Source of the DNA: a virus
Virus record (IMG/VR): IMGVR_UViG_3300009181_000122
Span: 1-46,514 of that record
DNA: 46,514 bases
Strand: one strand, 5' to 3'
Position numbers and translations under genes: made by a program. The notes beneath the pieces were generated by a model that searched no databases, was not told the DNA's origin, and worked only from the letters and a program-made list of their open reading frames with translations. Positions 1-9,935 of this stretch are shown here, one piece after another; the stretch's first letter is position 1, and every line of letters begins with the position of its first letter.

Positions 1-3000
1 CAGTTGCAGTAGGCTTTATCTTCTGTGCGTCTAGCATTTCAGACAAGGCAATTCCGACTTCTCCATCTACTACTTTTAAGAATGCATTAGCCATTTCTGT
101 TTTGTGATTGCTTAACAAAATAACCGGCAGAATATTTTCTGCGGTTGTTGATTGCATTAGCCAAACAACTTCCTGTGCTCTTGGACTAGCATCTGCACCC
201 TTCGCAAGCCATTCATCTACTAATCCTGTTAGTACGTCTATTTTTCTTACGCCATTGTACAATCCGTTATTAAACGGGGTTTTTCTTGTTAGTTTAACAT
301 GGTCTTTAAAGAATGGATTGTCTTCGGCAACCTTGACCGCATCTCGCACGGCAGGCTCAAGGGTTCTTACTTCTTCTCCTACTACTTCTTCTTCTTTAAT
401 TGTCTCTCCGTCAGTTTTTGCATCTCCTTCAGTGCCTGTTCCTTCTTCAGGCGCAAGAACCTTATCAAGTATTCCAATTGCTTTATCTATAATTTGCATT
501 TGAGCAATTACTTTTGGATTATCAAGATGATCTTTAAACTCGTCAAGTTTTTCTGCCTTGTATTCATTAAGAAGTTCAAGTGCTTTCTCTCCATCTCCGG
601 GAACAGTATCATCCAAATCTTTAAGTATTCCGTCTACTTCTTCTTCTGCATTAAACTCTTCAATTGCTGCTAGCATGTCAACGTCGTCAGCAACTTCTTC
701 TTTGAGTACTTCTGCAACTACTGGTGCTTTCTTAGACTTTCTACGTGATGCTGCTGGTTCCTCAGTTGTTGAACCACTAATCATTTCAGCAAGAGCCTTG
801 CGCGGATTATCTCCTAGTAAATCGGCTGATGCCGAATCAAAATTGTGTATCACAAGTTTTGATCCAGTAGTTCCTGTTCCGTCAGTCGCCGCGGTCACTG
901 GTGTTGGAACTACAATTTGTATCGTCGCTCCACTTTTAAGCAAAGAACTCATTGATGCTTTAAAAGAGTTTACAAGTCCTCTGAGTTTCATACCCTCTGG
1001 AATTGTTAATGGGAATGTCCATTTCCCTGCGTCGATTGTTGGAGCGCCAAAGTTAATTCCTGCAAAGGTACCGCTCGTGATGTCGCCTTCTATCGCAGTG
1101 CCTGTCGCTTCCCTTACGTCCGCCATTGCAGCCGCTCTTGCTTCGGCGGTTACTGTGGCATCACCCTTCTTCATGTTGTCTTCTGATTTTAGGTGTGCTC
1201 TCCAGTTTGCAAGTATCCCATCAAGCAAATCTTTTTTTGCTTTGGCTACTGCTTTTCTCTGTGCACTTGCATACCGAGCGTCAGTCATAGTTCCTTTTTC
1301 AATAGTTGCTTTTACTTGCTTTTCAAATTCATTAAGAGTTGCCGTCATTCTCTTGTCGCTGTTCAAAACCTCAGATACTGATTTGCCTGTTTCTCTTGAA
1401 GTATTGCTAGCCAACAATGCAAATGCATCTGCAATTTCTTTGCGACGATCCGGATACTTTTCGGTTTCTAGATACACAGCAATTGCAACTGTTTTATTTC
1501 CCATGAGTCTGTTGACTGGCAATGTAACACCTGACGCTGATGAGTACATTGTACTTTCCAAAATTTTAATTAAATCTTTTCTTCCTGAGTTAACAATATC
1601 TGTTATGTATTTTCCAAAGTCTCTAATAGACATTGAGTTTATTTGGTCTAGCGTCGGGTACACTCGGGTCACTGGTGCCGTTTCCGCAAGCACACTCCCA
1701 ACATCTGGTGTACGCGCTGTCCTCCGCTTTGGTGTGGAAATGGTGTCTCCACTTTTCCCGGTTACTGTGCCAATCGCAACCTTTTCTTTCTTTGGCTTAA
1801 CAACACTGATCAAGATTCCTTCTAGCGTTCCTTCTTCATTCGTCAAGACAGGCACTGAATTTTTTGGACTCTTGTAGAACCCTTCTGTTCCATCAGCGTA
1901 TGCAAATTTTACTACACCAGTAATTTGATTTACTGATATTACTTTCACATCTTTGGTTACTGCGGTTGCTTTTCCATCAGCACCAACTGGGCCATCTCCG
2001 CGAATAATTTTAACCGAGTCGTCTACCTTTGGCAAAGTTCTGACATGATTTTGATAATCTCTGACAAGGGTTTGCTCTATTACTTTCCTCAAGTTATCCC
2101 TGTATACATCTATGCTTGCAAGCAACTGCTTAGCCTTGGTCTCATTTTTGCCCATAAGTATTTTGATTGCTCTTTTTATTTCATCTGGACTAGTCTTGTC
2201 ATCAGCAGTAAACAATTCACTAAATTTTTGTACTATTCTTGTTCTTTCTTCTGCACTTGGATTTGTTTTTTCAAACGTGTCTAGAATAAGAGCAACAGAA
2301 AGCCCGGTTTTTCTAACGCCAGACCTATTAGATTTATCTTTAATTTGAGCATCACCAGAAGTAAGAGCGCGCATTATAAGTTTATCTTGCATTGCTTCAA
2401 TAGCAATAGCAGTCCAGTCGCTTTTCGCTATGCTTGCCGCTCTCTCGTCAAACTTATATGCTTTGATAATTCCGTCTGCAACTTCTTTTCTTCTTGCATT
2501 TTCTCTTGACAGTTCTCCGCGGTTTGATTTTTCCATAGCATTTATATTGTCATTACCTGAATACTGTACCTTGCCGGGTTTGCCATCAGTGACAACATCA
2601 TACAGTCCACCATCTGCTAGTATTTTTCTTAGTTCATTTCTTTTATCTTCGTTATTGGTTTCTGAAATTTCTTTTTCAATTGCTGCTTTAGTTTCCAATT
2701 GCTGCTCAAGACCAGCCCTCAACTCCTTGCTCCAAGGAAGGTCTTTAATTTCCTTTGCTGTTGTTATTGATGCTGGGCCATTCTTGTACACCTGATACAA
2801 TGCACTAATGATATTTCCACCGCCAGCAACACCATAGTCTCTTTGCGCTTCATTGTTTCTTGTGATACGGAATCCGTCAATGAAATTTGTCTTGGCATTG
2901 TTGTATGCACTTTCAGAAATGTTTCCATTTTTTCTTAGCATATCCAATGCCATCATCGCCGTTGATACGGCCTCTCTCTGCTTGTTTCTTTTTCCGCCTA

Positions 3001-6000
3001 CAAGCGTCTGTGTCCTGAAGTCCGGCGATGTTGGTGCCACTTCTGTCGAGGACAACTGGCTTGCAATCATTCTTCCCAGTGCGTATGCCGTGCCACCCGT
3101 CTCGCCCCAAAATGCCTGTGCATATGCAGTTGCAAGGCTAGGCATCCCATTCTCAAGGGCGGCGTAGAATCTCTTGAAGTCTTGCTCGATGCTCCAGTTG
3201 GTACCTCGTTTGCCACTGTCATCAGTGGCACCAGTGACGCGAAGGTCTCCAAGGGCTTTTGTCAAGTTGGTTCTGGTTGGGTCGCCACCATATCCGGGGT
3301 CGCGGAACACCGTGTCACCAGCAGCGAGTGCAGCATTCGCTTCCTCTTCGGTTCTTCTTGATTCCGGTGGCGTCTCATTGATATCCAGCCAGCCTCTTGA
3401 TTCGGCATCCATCGAATCCATCATCTCTTTAAGTGCGTCACTGGGCGATACCCTTACCGAATCGGTGCGCGGTTCCCTTGGCGTGCCGGGTGCGCCCTCT
3501 GCTTCGGGAGCCAATGCGCTTACTTCTTCTTCTGTCAATGACTTGGGAAATTCTGCGTCATCTCGAATTGGCTGTGGATAATCTTTTTCAGCATATGCCT
3601 TTACTTGCGATACGGGAATATATCTGTTAGGTACGGTTCCTCCCATGCCATCGCCAAGGGGGAACCTCACCAATACCTGATCCACACCATTCTCTACACG
3701 CGATCCGATTACCGTCCCAACTCTGCGCTCCTGTGGCACACGCTGTATGGTTCCTCCCGCGACAGGTTGCGAGACAAGGTCTGCGGTGACTGTGACAACT
3801 TCTCCAACCTTTGGAGAGTAGCCAGTCTCAGCAGGAGTGACAGGGGCCAATGCCTTTGCCGCAGCGGCTCTGTCGGCCTCCACTTGCTCGGCTGTCCGCG
3901 GTGCTGATTCAGTTCGCGCTGGCTTCAAGTCGGCACGTACATCCCACATGCCGCCCTCAATAGGAATCAACCGTGGATTGCTTGAGTCGTCATCAGAGAC
4001 AATTTTCTCAAGCCTTCCTACCTCTGCGATTCCCAGTTCAGTAGTAAGCGATGTTGCTAGAAGAGGCCCGCCGCTTTCAATGATTTTCTTTACGAGCCTA
4101 TCCACACTTTCAGTAGCAAAGACTTTGGCTCGTTCTTTCTCTGCGCGACGGGCCTCCTCTTCTTTTCTTTTTTTCGCTTCGTCGGCACTTTCTGGTGAAG
4201 CCATCTCGCCCGTAGGTGTAGTGGGCGGTCGTCCTCCACCACCACCAGCACCATCAGCAGCATCAGCAGCGTCGTTTATGTCTTTCAGTGCCTTTGCTGA
4301 AGCGCGTATTTCTTCATCATGTGCTTTTAGCCTAACGACTTTGTCAACGTCGTTTAAGGTGAACCCGCCCCTGCCACCCGATGCACCATCCATCAAGAGA
4401 TTAAAATCATCTGGGTTCAACCCTGCTTCAATCGCTTTCTGCAACGCATCTGGAGTGTGCCACTTGAGACCATTCAACTTCTCACCACCACCAGCGGCAG
4501 CAGCGGCAGCCTTCTCGGCATCAGCCTTGTCATTCAAGGCTTTTATGCGAGCCGCTTCACTACCGGCAGGGAAGGTACCGGCAGCAGGAGGAACATGATG
4601 AAGAGGAGGCACGAATGGCTCGGGCCTGAGTCTGCTATTTACAATTGTTGCCCCAGTAAAGTCGGTACCTTGAAGTGTGGTTCCCTTGAGATTGACATCA
4701 TTCATGCTGGTCTTGGTCATGTTGGTACCGGTCAGGTTGGCCCTTTGCATGTCAGCACCAGTGAGGTCGGCACCAGCAAGGTTGGCATTGGTCAGGTTGG
4801 CACCTGTCAGTCTGGCATCAGTCAGGTTGGTCGCACTTAGCCATGCACCAGTGAGGTTCGCGCCGGTCAGGTTCGCGCCGGATAGGTTGGTATCTCGGCC
4901 GAATTTGGCACCTGTCAAATCCTGTCCCGAGAAATCACGACCGCTAAGGTCTTGCCCCGAGAAGTCTTGGGGTTCTGAAGTGACTGCACCATCATTACCA
5001 GTAGGAGGAGTACCACCACCACCACCACCAGCGGGCGCAGTGGTACCAGCACCAGCACTCTCAGCAGGGGCGGTACCAGCACCAGCACCCTCAGCAGCAC
5101 CCTCAGCAGCACCCTCAGCAGGGCGATCCTTCTTGCGCCCATCCAGAGCATCTCTTTTCTGTATGAGTTCTTGCCTCTTTCTTTCTAGAATTAAATCTGC
5201 TTTTATATAATTACGGTCGTTTACATAGGTTATTCTTGTTGGCGTATCACCATGTAACTTATAAAAACCTTCTGCTAAATGGTCTTGAAAGTTTATAAGT
5301 TCAGTTATCATTGCTTCAACGTCAGTCTTGTCAATTATTGACGAAACATCCATTGCCCAAAACAGTTTTCCTGCTCGACCAGTTGTAAACTTTGTATCAA
5401 AAATAGTTACGTTTTCAAATAAGTTAAACAAGTCATCTTCCCAGAATCTTTCATCAGCACCTTTTTTTAGTTCTCTGAGTCTTTCCTCTTCTTGTAATTG
5501 AAGACTCAACTCAGAAGGCCTTGGTGGTTCTATTGAAAGGCCAGTTTTTTCAAAACCCATTGCGTCAATTTCAGCAGTAGTCCAAAACTTTCCTTTGCTC
5601 GGTTTCTTTCCTTCAAAGTCTGCTGGCGAAAGGCCAAGTTGGGTTGCTCTCTTTCCATTTGCAATAGAAAGAATACCTTTCCATGCTTCAGGCGGTACCC
5701 ATTCGCGAGGGGCGGGGGCAGGGAGACGGATACCAGCACTAGCGCCAGCAACAGCACGGGAACTAATAGTTTCACCAGCACGGGCGGTACCAGCACTCTC
5801 AGCAGGGGCGGTACCAGCACGGGCCTCTTCGGCAAGTTGGCGTGAGGCTTCCTCGGCAGCCTTGCGTGCGGCTTCCTCGGCAGCACCAGCACTCTCAGCA
5901 GGGGCGGTACCAGCAGGGTCACTAGTCGCTTTTTCTTGTGCAATTCTTTCAAGATCAGAAGCAGCCCAGAATCGTCCTGATTCTGGTTTCTTTCCTTCAA

Positions 6001-7651
6001 AGTCTGCTGGTGTAAGTCCAAGTTTCTCTGCCTTGATTGCTACTGCAGTAGAAAGAACACCAGTCCAGTCGTTTTTTACTGGACTTTCTTGCTGCATACC
6101 AGCAGCATTACTCCTAAGATTATAAAGCCTAGCAGCCTCCTCCCTATCAGTCTCTGCTTTCAGGGCCGCTTCCGCCTCTGCTGCTGCTCCTCCCAACTCT
6201 GTTCTTGATGGCACCACTTCTGGTGCTATCTGGTTTTCTTCGTCTGCGTTTCCTCCTCCTGCCCCGCCTGCCAATTCTGTGCCGATTGCTTGCGCTTTGT
6301 TTCTTGCGCCAAGTCTCCCGGTCGCTGAGAAACCACCACCAACAATCTTTCCACCGAGCACCATGAGCACAGCGCCAAGGCCATCGTCGTTGTATTCGCT
6401 GCTTGTCGCACCACGCACCAAGTCCCACGGCCTGTTCTGCTCTGCTGCCTTCTGGATTTCCCCCTGCTGTCGCTCTTGGAAAAACTCTTCTCCAGCCTCC
6501 AGTGCAGTGTCAGAGAGCGCATGTCCAGCCTTGAGAAACTTCTGGGATATTCCGCTCTTGAGCAATTGACTTTCAACTGCACTTCTTACTGGCGCACTTG
6601 CTGCAATTCTTTTTGCTGCTCCAGTTTCAAGCACAAGTCCTGCAAGTTTCTTGAGTGGCTTAACGCTGGCTCCTTCAAGCAGCACGCTAAGTTTCAAGTT
6701 ATCTACACCAACTTGATTTGCTATTTCATTCGCCTGCTCTATGGATTTTCCAGCAACTCTGGCGTCGTTGTATGCACTTCCCATTTCAAGCAATGCATCA
6801 GTACCAGCACTGCCAGCAAACCTAGTGAATGCAATGCCGATTCCAACGACTGCTTCTGAAACACCATATGCAAGGGCAACTGGAGCAAGCACTTCAGCAA
6901 GAATTGAAACAGGCACCGCGGCGGCTGCACTAATAGCCATTGACCCAGCGCCACTGCCCATTGTCTGTGCGCCTACCGTTGCGTACCACTTCGGGTCGGT
7001 AATCTTTTCCCAAGAGGTTGCTTCAGGGTACTCGTATGCATCGCCAAGCATCTGGCCTAGCCCAGTGCCAGCAGACCTGAGATCGCTCGCCCTCTGTAGC
7101 ATGTTCTTGTTGCCAAGAGCAGTGCCCGCCTTTTCCGTGAGCGTGGTGAGTGGTGCTGCTGCGCTTCCTATTGCGCCACTCACAAAGTTCCTGCCTGCTG
7201 TGGCTAGGAAGCCTTGATCCTGATTGGCCTTGTATGCTGCAATCGCGTCTTGCTGCTCTTGCTGTGCAGCCAATTGATCTTGCCGAAGCCTGTCAGCAAA
7301 CATTTGCTGGGCTTGTGCGCCACCTGCCCATTGGTTATCGGCCCCCATGCTCAGCGACTGTGGCTGTCCTGCAACAGCGGGTGGAAGAGGCATGGAGAGT
7401 GGTGCGCCAATGCCGCCAAGATTCTGCTCTGCCTGTGATCCTTGTGCCCACTGTGGCACAGAGGTCAATGGCTGCGAGGGCGTGATATCTGGGGTCTGAA
7501 CACCTTGGCTGAAATCAACCGGAGCCGGTGGCGCAACAATAGGCTGCTGTTGCTGGAATGCTGGTGGCACCGCGCCACTGCTGCTTCCCTTGTTCAGTTC
7601 CTCTGCTGGACTGACAATCGACCAACTCTTGATACTCTTTCCGCTTGGCAT
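1..7651 (-). CDS. Giant modular virion-associated/polyvalent protein (partial, C-terminus beyond window)
   Basis: One reading frame stays open from an ATG at 7651 (SD GAGGTGA six bases upstream) to the left edge, so at least 2,550 residues are present and the stop is outside. Residues 1-150 are Q/P/G-rich. Residues about 150-330 are Ala/Gly-rich and hydrophobic, followed by an [10 protein letters not shown] stretch and a [11 protein letters not shown] patch, a pattern I associate with large phage internal (ejected) proteins. A module with core LGLxPxDFEGKKP is present at about 525-567 and 655-697, with a diverged third copy (GLNPDDF) at about 1064-1105. About 22 pentapeptide repeats (A(N/D)LxG type) fill residues about 894-1007. 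Ala/Pro/Glu linkers separate modules, and charged helical sequence makes up the C-terminal 1,200 residues. No catalytic motif was recognised. A role as an ejected internal virion or host-takeover protein is inferred from size, architecture and phage context. Confidence 0.85.
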   Translation of the reverse strand, partial: MPSGKSIKSWSIVSPAEELNKGSSSGAVPPAFQQQQPIVAPPAPVDFSQGVQTPDITPSQPLTSVPQWAQGSQAEQNLGGIGAPLSMPLPPAVAGQPQSLSMGADNQWAGGAQAQQMFADRLRQDQLAAQQEQQDAIAAYKANQDQGFLATAGRNFVSGAIGSAAAPLTTLTEKAGTALGNKNMLQRASDLRSAGTGLGQMLGDAYEYPEATSWEKITDPKWYATVGAQTMGSGAGSMAISAAAAVPVSILAEVLAPVALAYGVSEAVVGIGIAFTRFAGSAGTDALLEMGSAYNDARVAGKSIEQANEIANQVGVDNLKLSVLLEGASVKPLKKLAGLVLETGAAKRIAASAPVRSAVESQLLKSGISQKFLKAGHALSDTALEAGEEFFQERQQGEIQKAAEQNRPWDLVRGATSSEYNDDGLGAVLMVLGGKIVGGGFSATGRLGARNKAQAIGTELAGGAGGGNADEENQIAPEVVPSRTELGGAAAEAEAALKAETDREEAARLYNLRSNAAGMQQESPVKNDWTGVLSTAVAIKAEKLGLTPADFEGKKPESGRFWAASDLERIAQEKATSDPAGTAPAESAGAAEEAARKAAEEASRQLAEEARAGTAPAESAGTARAGETISSRAVAGASAGIRLPAPAPREWVPPEAWKGILSIANGKRATQLGLSPADFEGKKPSKGKFWTTAEIDAMGFEKTGLSIEPPRPSELSLQLQEEERLRELKKGADERFWEDDLFNLFENVTIFDTKFTTGRAGKLFWAMDVSSIIDKTDVEAMITELINFQDHLAEGFYKLHGDTPTRITYVNDRNYIKADLILERKRQELIQKRDALDGRKKDRPAEGAAEGAAEGAGAGTAPAESAGAGTTAPAGGGGGGTPPTGNDGAVTSEPQDFSGQDLSGRDFSGQDLTGAKFGRDTNLSGANLTGANLTGAWLSATNLTDARLTGANLTNANLAGADLTGADMQRANLTGTNMTKTSMNDVNLKGTTLQGTDFTGATIVNSRLRPEPFVPPLHHVPPAAGTFPAGSEAARIKALNDKADAEKAAAAAAGGGEKLNGLKWHTPDALQKAIEAGLNPDDFNLLMDGASGGRGGFTLNDVDKVVRLKAHDEEIRASAKALKDINDAADAADGAGGGGGRPPTTPTGEMASPESADEAKKRKEEEARRAEKERAKVFATESVDRLVKKIIESGGPLLATSLTTELGIAEVGRLEKIVSDDDSSNPRLIPIEGGMWDVRADLKPARTESAPRTAEQVEADRAAAAKALAPVTPAETGYSPKVGEVVTVTADLVSQPVAGGTIQRVPQERRVGTVIGSRVENGVDQVLVRFPLGDGMGGTVPNRYIPVSQVKAYAEKDYPQPIRDDAEFPKSLTEEEVSALAPEAEGAPGTPREPRTDSVRVSPSDALKEMMDSMDAESRGWLDINETPPESRRTEEEANAALAAGDTVFRDPGYGGDPTRTNLTKALGDLRVTGATDDSGKRGTNWSIEQDFKRFYAALENGMPSLATAYAQAFWGETGGTAYALGRMIASQLSSTEVAPTSPDFRTQTLVGGKRNKQREAVSTAMMALDMLRKNGNISESAYNNAKTNFIDGFRITRNNEAQRDYGVAGGGNIISALYQVYKNGPASITTAKEIKDLPWSKELRAGLEQQLETKAAIEKEISETNNEDKRNELRKILADGGLYDVVTDGKPGKVQYSGNDNINAMEKSNRGELSRENARRKEVADGIIKAYKFDERAASIAKSDWTAIAIEAMQDKLIMRALTSGDAQIKDKSNRSGVRKTGLSVALILDTFEKTNPSAEERTRIVQKFSELFTADDKTSPDEIKRAIKILMGKNETKAKQLLASIDVYRDNLRKVIEQTLVRDYQNHVRTLPKVDDSVKIIRGDGPVGADGKATAVTKDVKVISVNQITGVVKFAYADGTEGFYKSPKNSVPVLTNEEGTLEGILISVVKPKKEKVAIGTVTGKSGDTISTPKRRTARTPDVGSVLAETAPVTRVYPTLDQINSMSIRDFGKYITDIVNSGRKDLIKILESTMYSSASGVTLPVNRLMGNKTVAIAVYLETEKYPDRRKEIADAFALLASNTSRETGKSVSEVLNSDKRMTATLNEFEKQVKATIEKGTMTDARYASAQRKAVAKAKKDLLDGILANWRAHLKSEDNMKKGDATVTAEARAAAMADVREATGTAIEGDITSGTFAGINFGAPTIDAGKWTFPLTIPEGMKLRGLVNSFKASMSSLLKSGATIQIVVPTPVTAATDGTGTTGSKLVIHNFDSASADLLGDNPRKALAEMISGSTTEEPAASRRKSKKAPVVAEVLKEEVADDVDMLAAIEEFNAEEEVDGILKDLDDTVPGDGEKALELLNEYKAEKLDEFKDHLDNPKVIAQMQIIDKAIGILDKVLAPEEGTGTEGDAKTDGETIKEEEVVGEEVRTLEPAVRDAVKVAEDNPFFKDHVKLTRKTPFNNGLYNGVRKIDVLTGLVDEWLAKGADASPRAQEVVWLMQSTTAENILPVILLSNHKTEMANAFLKVVDGEVGIALSEMLDAQKIKPTAT
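5052..5915. repeat. Three identical 30-bp repeats in linker-coding DNA of the giant gene
   Basis: The block beginning CCAGCACTCTCAGCAGGGGC and continuing GGTACCAGCA occurs identically at 5052-5081, 5790-5819 and 5886-5915. All copies are in the same reading frame and encode the linker peptide [10 protein letters not shown]. The segment between the first two copies holds the second LGLxPxDF module and an AT-rich stretch (about 5160-5560) unlike its GC-rich surroundings. Confidence 0.85.
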
Positions 7652-7694
7652 ACTGATTCACCTCACACGCTTCTTTAAATAGAAACGAATGTGA

Positions 7695-7770
7695 TGGTGC
7701 CCCGAGCAGGAATTGAACCTGCGACGCACGACTTAGAAGGTCGTTGTTCTATCCGCTGAACTATCGGGGC
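7695..7770 (-). tRNA. tRNA-Arg (anticodon UCU), CCA encoded
   Basis: Read on the minus strand from 7770, the 7-bp acceptor stem GCCCCGA pairs with TCGGGGC. The anticodon stem ACGAC/GTCGT closes a seven-base loop CTTCTAA with anticodon TCT, and the T arm GCAGG-TTCAATT-CCTGC is canonical. The discriminator base is A at 7698 and CCA is encoded at 7697-7695. It would read AGA (and by wobble AGG) codons, which are frequent in the adjacent giant gene. The tRNA begins directly after the T-run of a terminator hairpin. Confidence 0.95.
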
Positions 7771-7805
7771 AAAAAAGTGCCGCCCAGTTGGGGGAAACTG
7801 GACGG
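7771..7805 (-). terminator. Rho-independent terminator
   Basis: On the minus strand CCGTCCAGTT and AACTGGGCGG form a stem with one T-G pair around a TCCCCC loop, followed by CAC and six T. It lies downstream of the gene ending at 7856, and its T-run touches the 5' end of the tRNA. Confidence 0.8.
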
Positions 7806-7855
7806 CTGAGCCGACGCAAGGGGAAGGGTATGACACTACAGGTGCCACGCTTCCA

Positions 7856-8092
7856 TTATACCACAGTGTCTCTCATCCACATGAGGTCGAGTTTCAGTTC
7901 CTCGTCCTCGCATTGCTCGATGTCTGCTGACTCCCACATGATCCCGTATCCCATGTCTTCCATGCCTCGGCCTTCTGGAAATTCAATTCCGAAACGGTCA
8001 ACAAGGACAAACGTATTGTCTCGTGTCACCCTGACGAGCCATACCTTGCTATTGGTAAAGACAAAATCGCGGTCAGTTATTCCTTGGGTCAA
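7856..8092 (-). CDS. Hypothetical protein, TTG start
   Basis: This is a 78-residue acidic protein of unknown function. The first half is beta-strand-like (VWLVRVTRDNTFVLVDRFG) and the C-terminal part is Asp/Glu-rich. The only sensible start is a TTG at 8092 with AGGAGG nine bases upstream, inside the end of the preceding gene (20-bp overlap), which implies translational coupling. A terminator follows at 7771-7805, so it is the last gene of its unit. Confidence 0.7.
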   Translation of the reverse strand: MTQGITDRDFVFTNSKVWLVRVTRDNTFVLVDRFGIEFPEGRGMEDMGYGIMWESADIEQCEDEELKLDLMWMRDTVV

Positions 8093-8285
8093 TGCCTCGT
8101 ACCTCCTGCATCAGTGAGATGTGTGCGCTCATCACTTCCCGTAGCGCCAAGATCAGTTCCGTCTGTGTCTTCTCAAGCAATATGATCCTTGCTTGAAGAG
8201 CATGCACATGTTCTTCTAGGTCGGTGTACTCTTCGTCATCGGCGAACTGATCCTCAAGCCACTTGTCAAAGTTCTCGCTGTTCAT
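8073..8285 (-). CDS. Small coiled-coil hypothetical protein
   Basis: This is a 70-residue protein. The N-terminal third is acidic (residues 1-25), then a heptad-like helix (ALQARIILLEKTQTELILAL) suggests a short dimeric coiled coil. The ATG at 8285 has GAGGAAGAGG just upstream. Its 3' end overlaps the TTG start of the next gene. No family recognised. The 230 bp upstream of it carry the GTAGGC/GCCTAC repeat array. Confidence 0.75.
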   Translation of the reverse strand: MNSENFDKWLEDQFADDEEYTDLEEHVHALQARIILLEKTQTELILALREVMSAHISLMQEVRGIDPRNN

Positions 8286-8314
8286 GAAACCTCTTCCTCT
8301 CGACCGCTGAGTGG

Positions 8315-8526
8315 GGTAGGCAGGGTAGGCAAGTAGGCTACTTTCCTACTTAAGGCGTATTTTTCTCTTGCTGGTCGGAATATACATGCAATCCGACCAA
8401 CTCTACTATGAGGACTATTTTATGGAAAAGTAGCCTACCTAGCCTACCCTCTATCTGTTAACCGCCCAAAAGTAGCCTACCCCGAGGGCCAAAGTAGCCT
8501 ACCCCAGACCTAATGTTGCCTACCCA
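8315..8526. repeat. Iteron-like dyad: GGTAGGC copies facing GCCTACC copies
   Basis: Left of centre are GGTAGGCA (8315-8322 and 8325-8331) and GTAGGCTAC (8333-8341). Right of centre, in the opposite orientation, are TAGCCTACC at 8431, 8440, 8472 and 8494 and TTGCCTACC at 8516, several preceded by AAAG. The last three start 22 bp apart (two helical turns). AT-rich DNA and an 8-bp palindrome sit between the halves. The last copy overlaps the dcd stop codon. This resembles an iteron origin or a multi-site operator; no function can be assigned from sequence alone. Confidence 0.75.
8372..8399. promoter_or_regulatory. Perfect 8-bp inverted repeat at centre of the iteron dyad
   Basis: TGGTCGGA (8372-8379) and TCCGACCA (8392-8399) are separated by a 12-bp AT-rich spacer. 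There is no T-run, so a terminator is unlikely; an operator or an origin hairpin is more plausible. Confidence 0.55.
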
Positions 8527-9059
8527 GTACCATTGATTTCGCCACTTGTACTCACCCGAGAGCCAGTCACACCCTTCTGCTCTTGGTACTTGCTGCCAAG
8601 TCCTGATGAGCCATACGGTCGCTCGGCACCTTTGGTTTGAAAAAAACAAAGTTGAGCAATGCGCGTGCCAGCCCAGAGCGCGATAGGCTCGTCGCTCTGG
8701 TTGTAGAGTTCGAGTGTGATATTCCCGCGAAAGCCGGGGTCGATGAAGCCCGCGGTGCAATGCACGCTTAGCCCCTTCCTGCCGTGGCTGCTCTTGCCCT
8801 CCACACGAGAGGCGATCATCTTGCTCAGTGCAATCCACTCGTGCGTGGATGCCAAGACAAACTGTCCCGGCACCAGCGTCCAAGGGTTTGCAACATCCTT
8901 GTGCTTCACGCTAGGGATGATTACCTTCTCGCCCCGCACCATGATCTCCTTGTCGAGATGAACCTCATACGATGCGGGCTGTAGGCACGAGTCGAAGAAA
9001 GGCGTGATGCCAATATCTTCTCGTGCCATTGCTGCCCTGATCTCCCCGTCTGAAAGCAT
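8520..9059 (-). CDS. dcd: dCTP deaminase (dCTP deaminase/dUTPase family)
   Basis: A 179-residue protein of the trimeric dCTP deaminase/dUTPase fold, which deaminates dCTP to dUTP (and in bifunctional members on to dUMP) to feed thymidylate synthesis. It starts MLSDGEIRAAM, the usual Dcd N-terminus. The active-site segment AGFIDPGFRGNITLELYN lies at about 116-133, with SSHGRKGL before it and an RIAQLCF strand after it. The ATG at 9059 is chosen over the adjacent ATG at 9062 because AAGGAG is then six bases away. An 11-bp hairpin sits just upstream of the SD. It complements the dNMP kinase at 28041. Whether it is mono- or bifunctional cannot be told by eye. Confidence 0.9.
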   Translation of the reverse strand: MLSDGEIRAAMAREDIGITPFFDSCLQPASYEVHLDKEIMVRGEKVIIPSVKHKDVANPWTLVPGQFVLASTHEWIALSKMIASRVEGKSSHGRKGLSVHCTAGFIDPGFRGNITLELYNQSDEPIALWAGTRIAQLCFFQTKGAERPYGSSGLGSKYQEQKGVTGSRVSTSGEINGTG

Positions 9060-9071
9060 CATGTTCTCCTT

Positions 9072-9101
9072 GGTGCCCTAGCACCTGTGCGCTAGGGCAC
9101 C
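9072..9101 (-). promoter_or_regulatory. Strong hairpin in the dcd 5' leader
   Basis: GGTGCCCTAGC and GCTAGGGCACC form a perfect 11-bp stem with an 8-base loop, immediately upstream of the dcd SD on the minus strand. With no T-run it is not a typical terminator. It may be an RNA processing or protein-binding site. The core CTAGC/GCTAG resembles the hairpin at 35221-35268. Confidence 0.65.
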
Positions 9102-9109
9102 CTCTGCAT

Positions 9110-9568
9110 CTACGTGGGGTTCTGGTTCGGTTCGCTGTACAACTTCTCGTACTTCTCCGCCAGTTTCCACCAAGGATTAGTATCGCATGCACAGCCATCC
9201 ATCACCCAGTCCTCGGAGTTGGGTGCGTCAATGCTCATCACGATGTAGTGCTTATGAGGCTCGCCGTTGTCAAACGAGATGATCCACTCGCCATCGTCGA
9301 CCTCGAAGTGCCGTGCGAGTGCAGTCTTGAATATCTGCATGACATCCCGGCCCCTATACGCAAAGCCATGTGCGTAGTCGCCGTTCTTGTTCTTGTCCAC
9401 CATCACGTCGTAGCCCAGCCCCACCATGTCCACCATCGTGCGAGTGAAGTTGTTTGGGTAGTACCACTTCCACCACTTCACGTCGCCATAGGTGACTGGC
9501 AACTGGGTTGCTGCGCCGATCTGCACACGTGAAAGATCGTAGGTCAAGAACTCTTCAGGCTTGTCCAT
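9110..9568 (-). CDS. Hypothetical protein
   Basis: A 152-residue soluble protein rich in Trp, Tyr and Asp (WWKWYYPNNF, DVMVDKNKNGDYAHGFAYRG), with no recognised family. The ATG at 9568 is preferred because GGAAAGGA lies eight bases upstream. A longer frame from a GTG at 9658 overlaps the preceding gene by 14 bp and has no good ribosome binding site. It lies between dcd and the SNF2 helicase in the same direction. Confidence 0.75.
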   Translation of the reverse strand: MDKPEEFLTYDLSRVQIGAATQLPVTYGDVKWWKWYYPNNFTRTMVDMVGLGYDVMVDKNKNGDYAHGFAYRGRDVMQIFKTALARHFEVDDGEWIISFDNGEPHKHYIVMSIDAPNSEDWVMDGCACDTNPWWKLAEKYEKLYSEPNQNPT

Positions 9569-9644
9569 CGCTTGATTCCTTTCCGCACTAGCACAAAAAC
9601 ACTGCCTAGCATGTAGCCAAGAGTAAGCAATCCTCTCCGCCAGT

Positions 9645-9935
9645 TCACACGTATTCACTCCGCTTGTACTTTATCTCCTCGTCGATCTCTTCGATTGCAT
9701 CCGCAAGCAACACCGGCTCGTGCTTTGGAATCGAGAAGTCGATCCAGTACTGCACATACTCGGGCTTCTCATACGGGTTATTGCTGCGGACAATCTCCTC
9801 GTGCACGGTGCACGACACATGGATACCGTTGTCTGTCTCCTCGATAATCCAGTCGCTGTATTCCGCGCCTATGGCCCGTATCCTTTCGCGTACCAGTCCT
9901 TTCACGCTGCTGATGATTGCGGGCAACATCATCAC
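9645..9935 (-). CDS. Hypothetical protein
   Basis: A 96-residue acidic protein with alternating strand- and helix-like segments (SDWIIEETDNGIHVSCTVHE) and a charged C-terminal helix. It begins within the last bases of the SNF2 helicase gene (4-bp overlap), so the two are probably translated from one message. Up to three ATG codons are possible at the start. No family recognised. Confidence 0.75.
   Translation of the reverse strand: MMMLPAIISSVKGLVRERIRAIGAEYSDWIIEETDNGIHVSCTVHEEIVRSNNPYEKPEYVQYWIDFSIPKHEPVLLADAIEEIDEEIKYKRSEYV

Noticed and set aside
558-1877. Long plus-strand ORF rich in Ser/Ala (439 codons) and similar plus-strand ORFs through 1-7600
   Set aside because: They are antisense shadows of the giant minus-strand gene, have low-complexity composition and no ribosome binding sites.
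8315-8526. CRISPR array
   Set aside because: Motifs are 8-9 bp, in both orientations and irregularly spaced.
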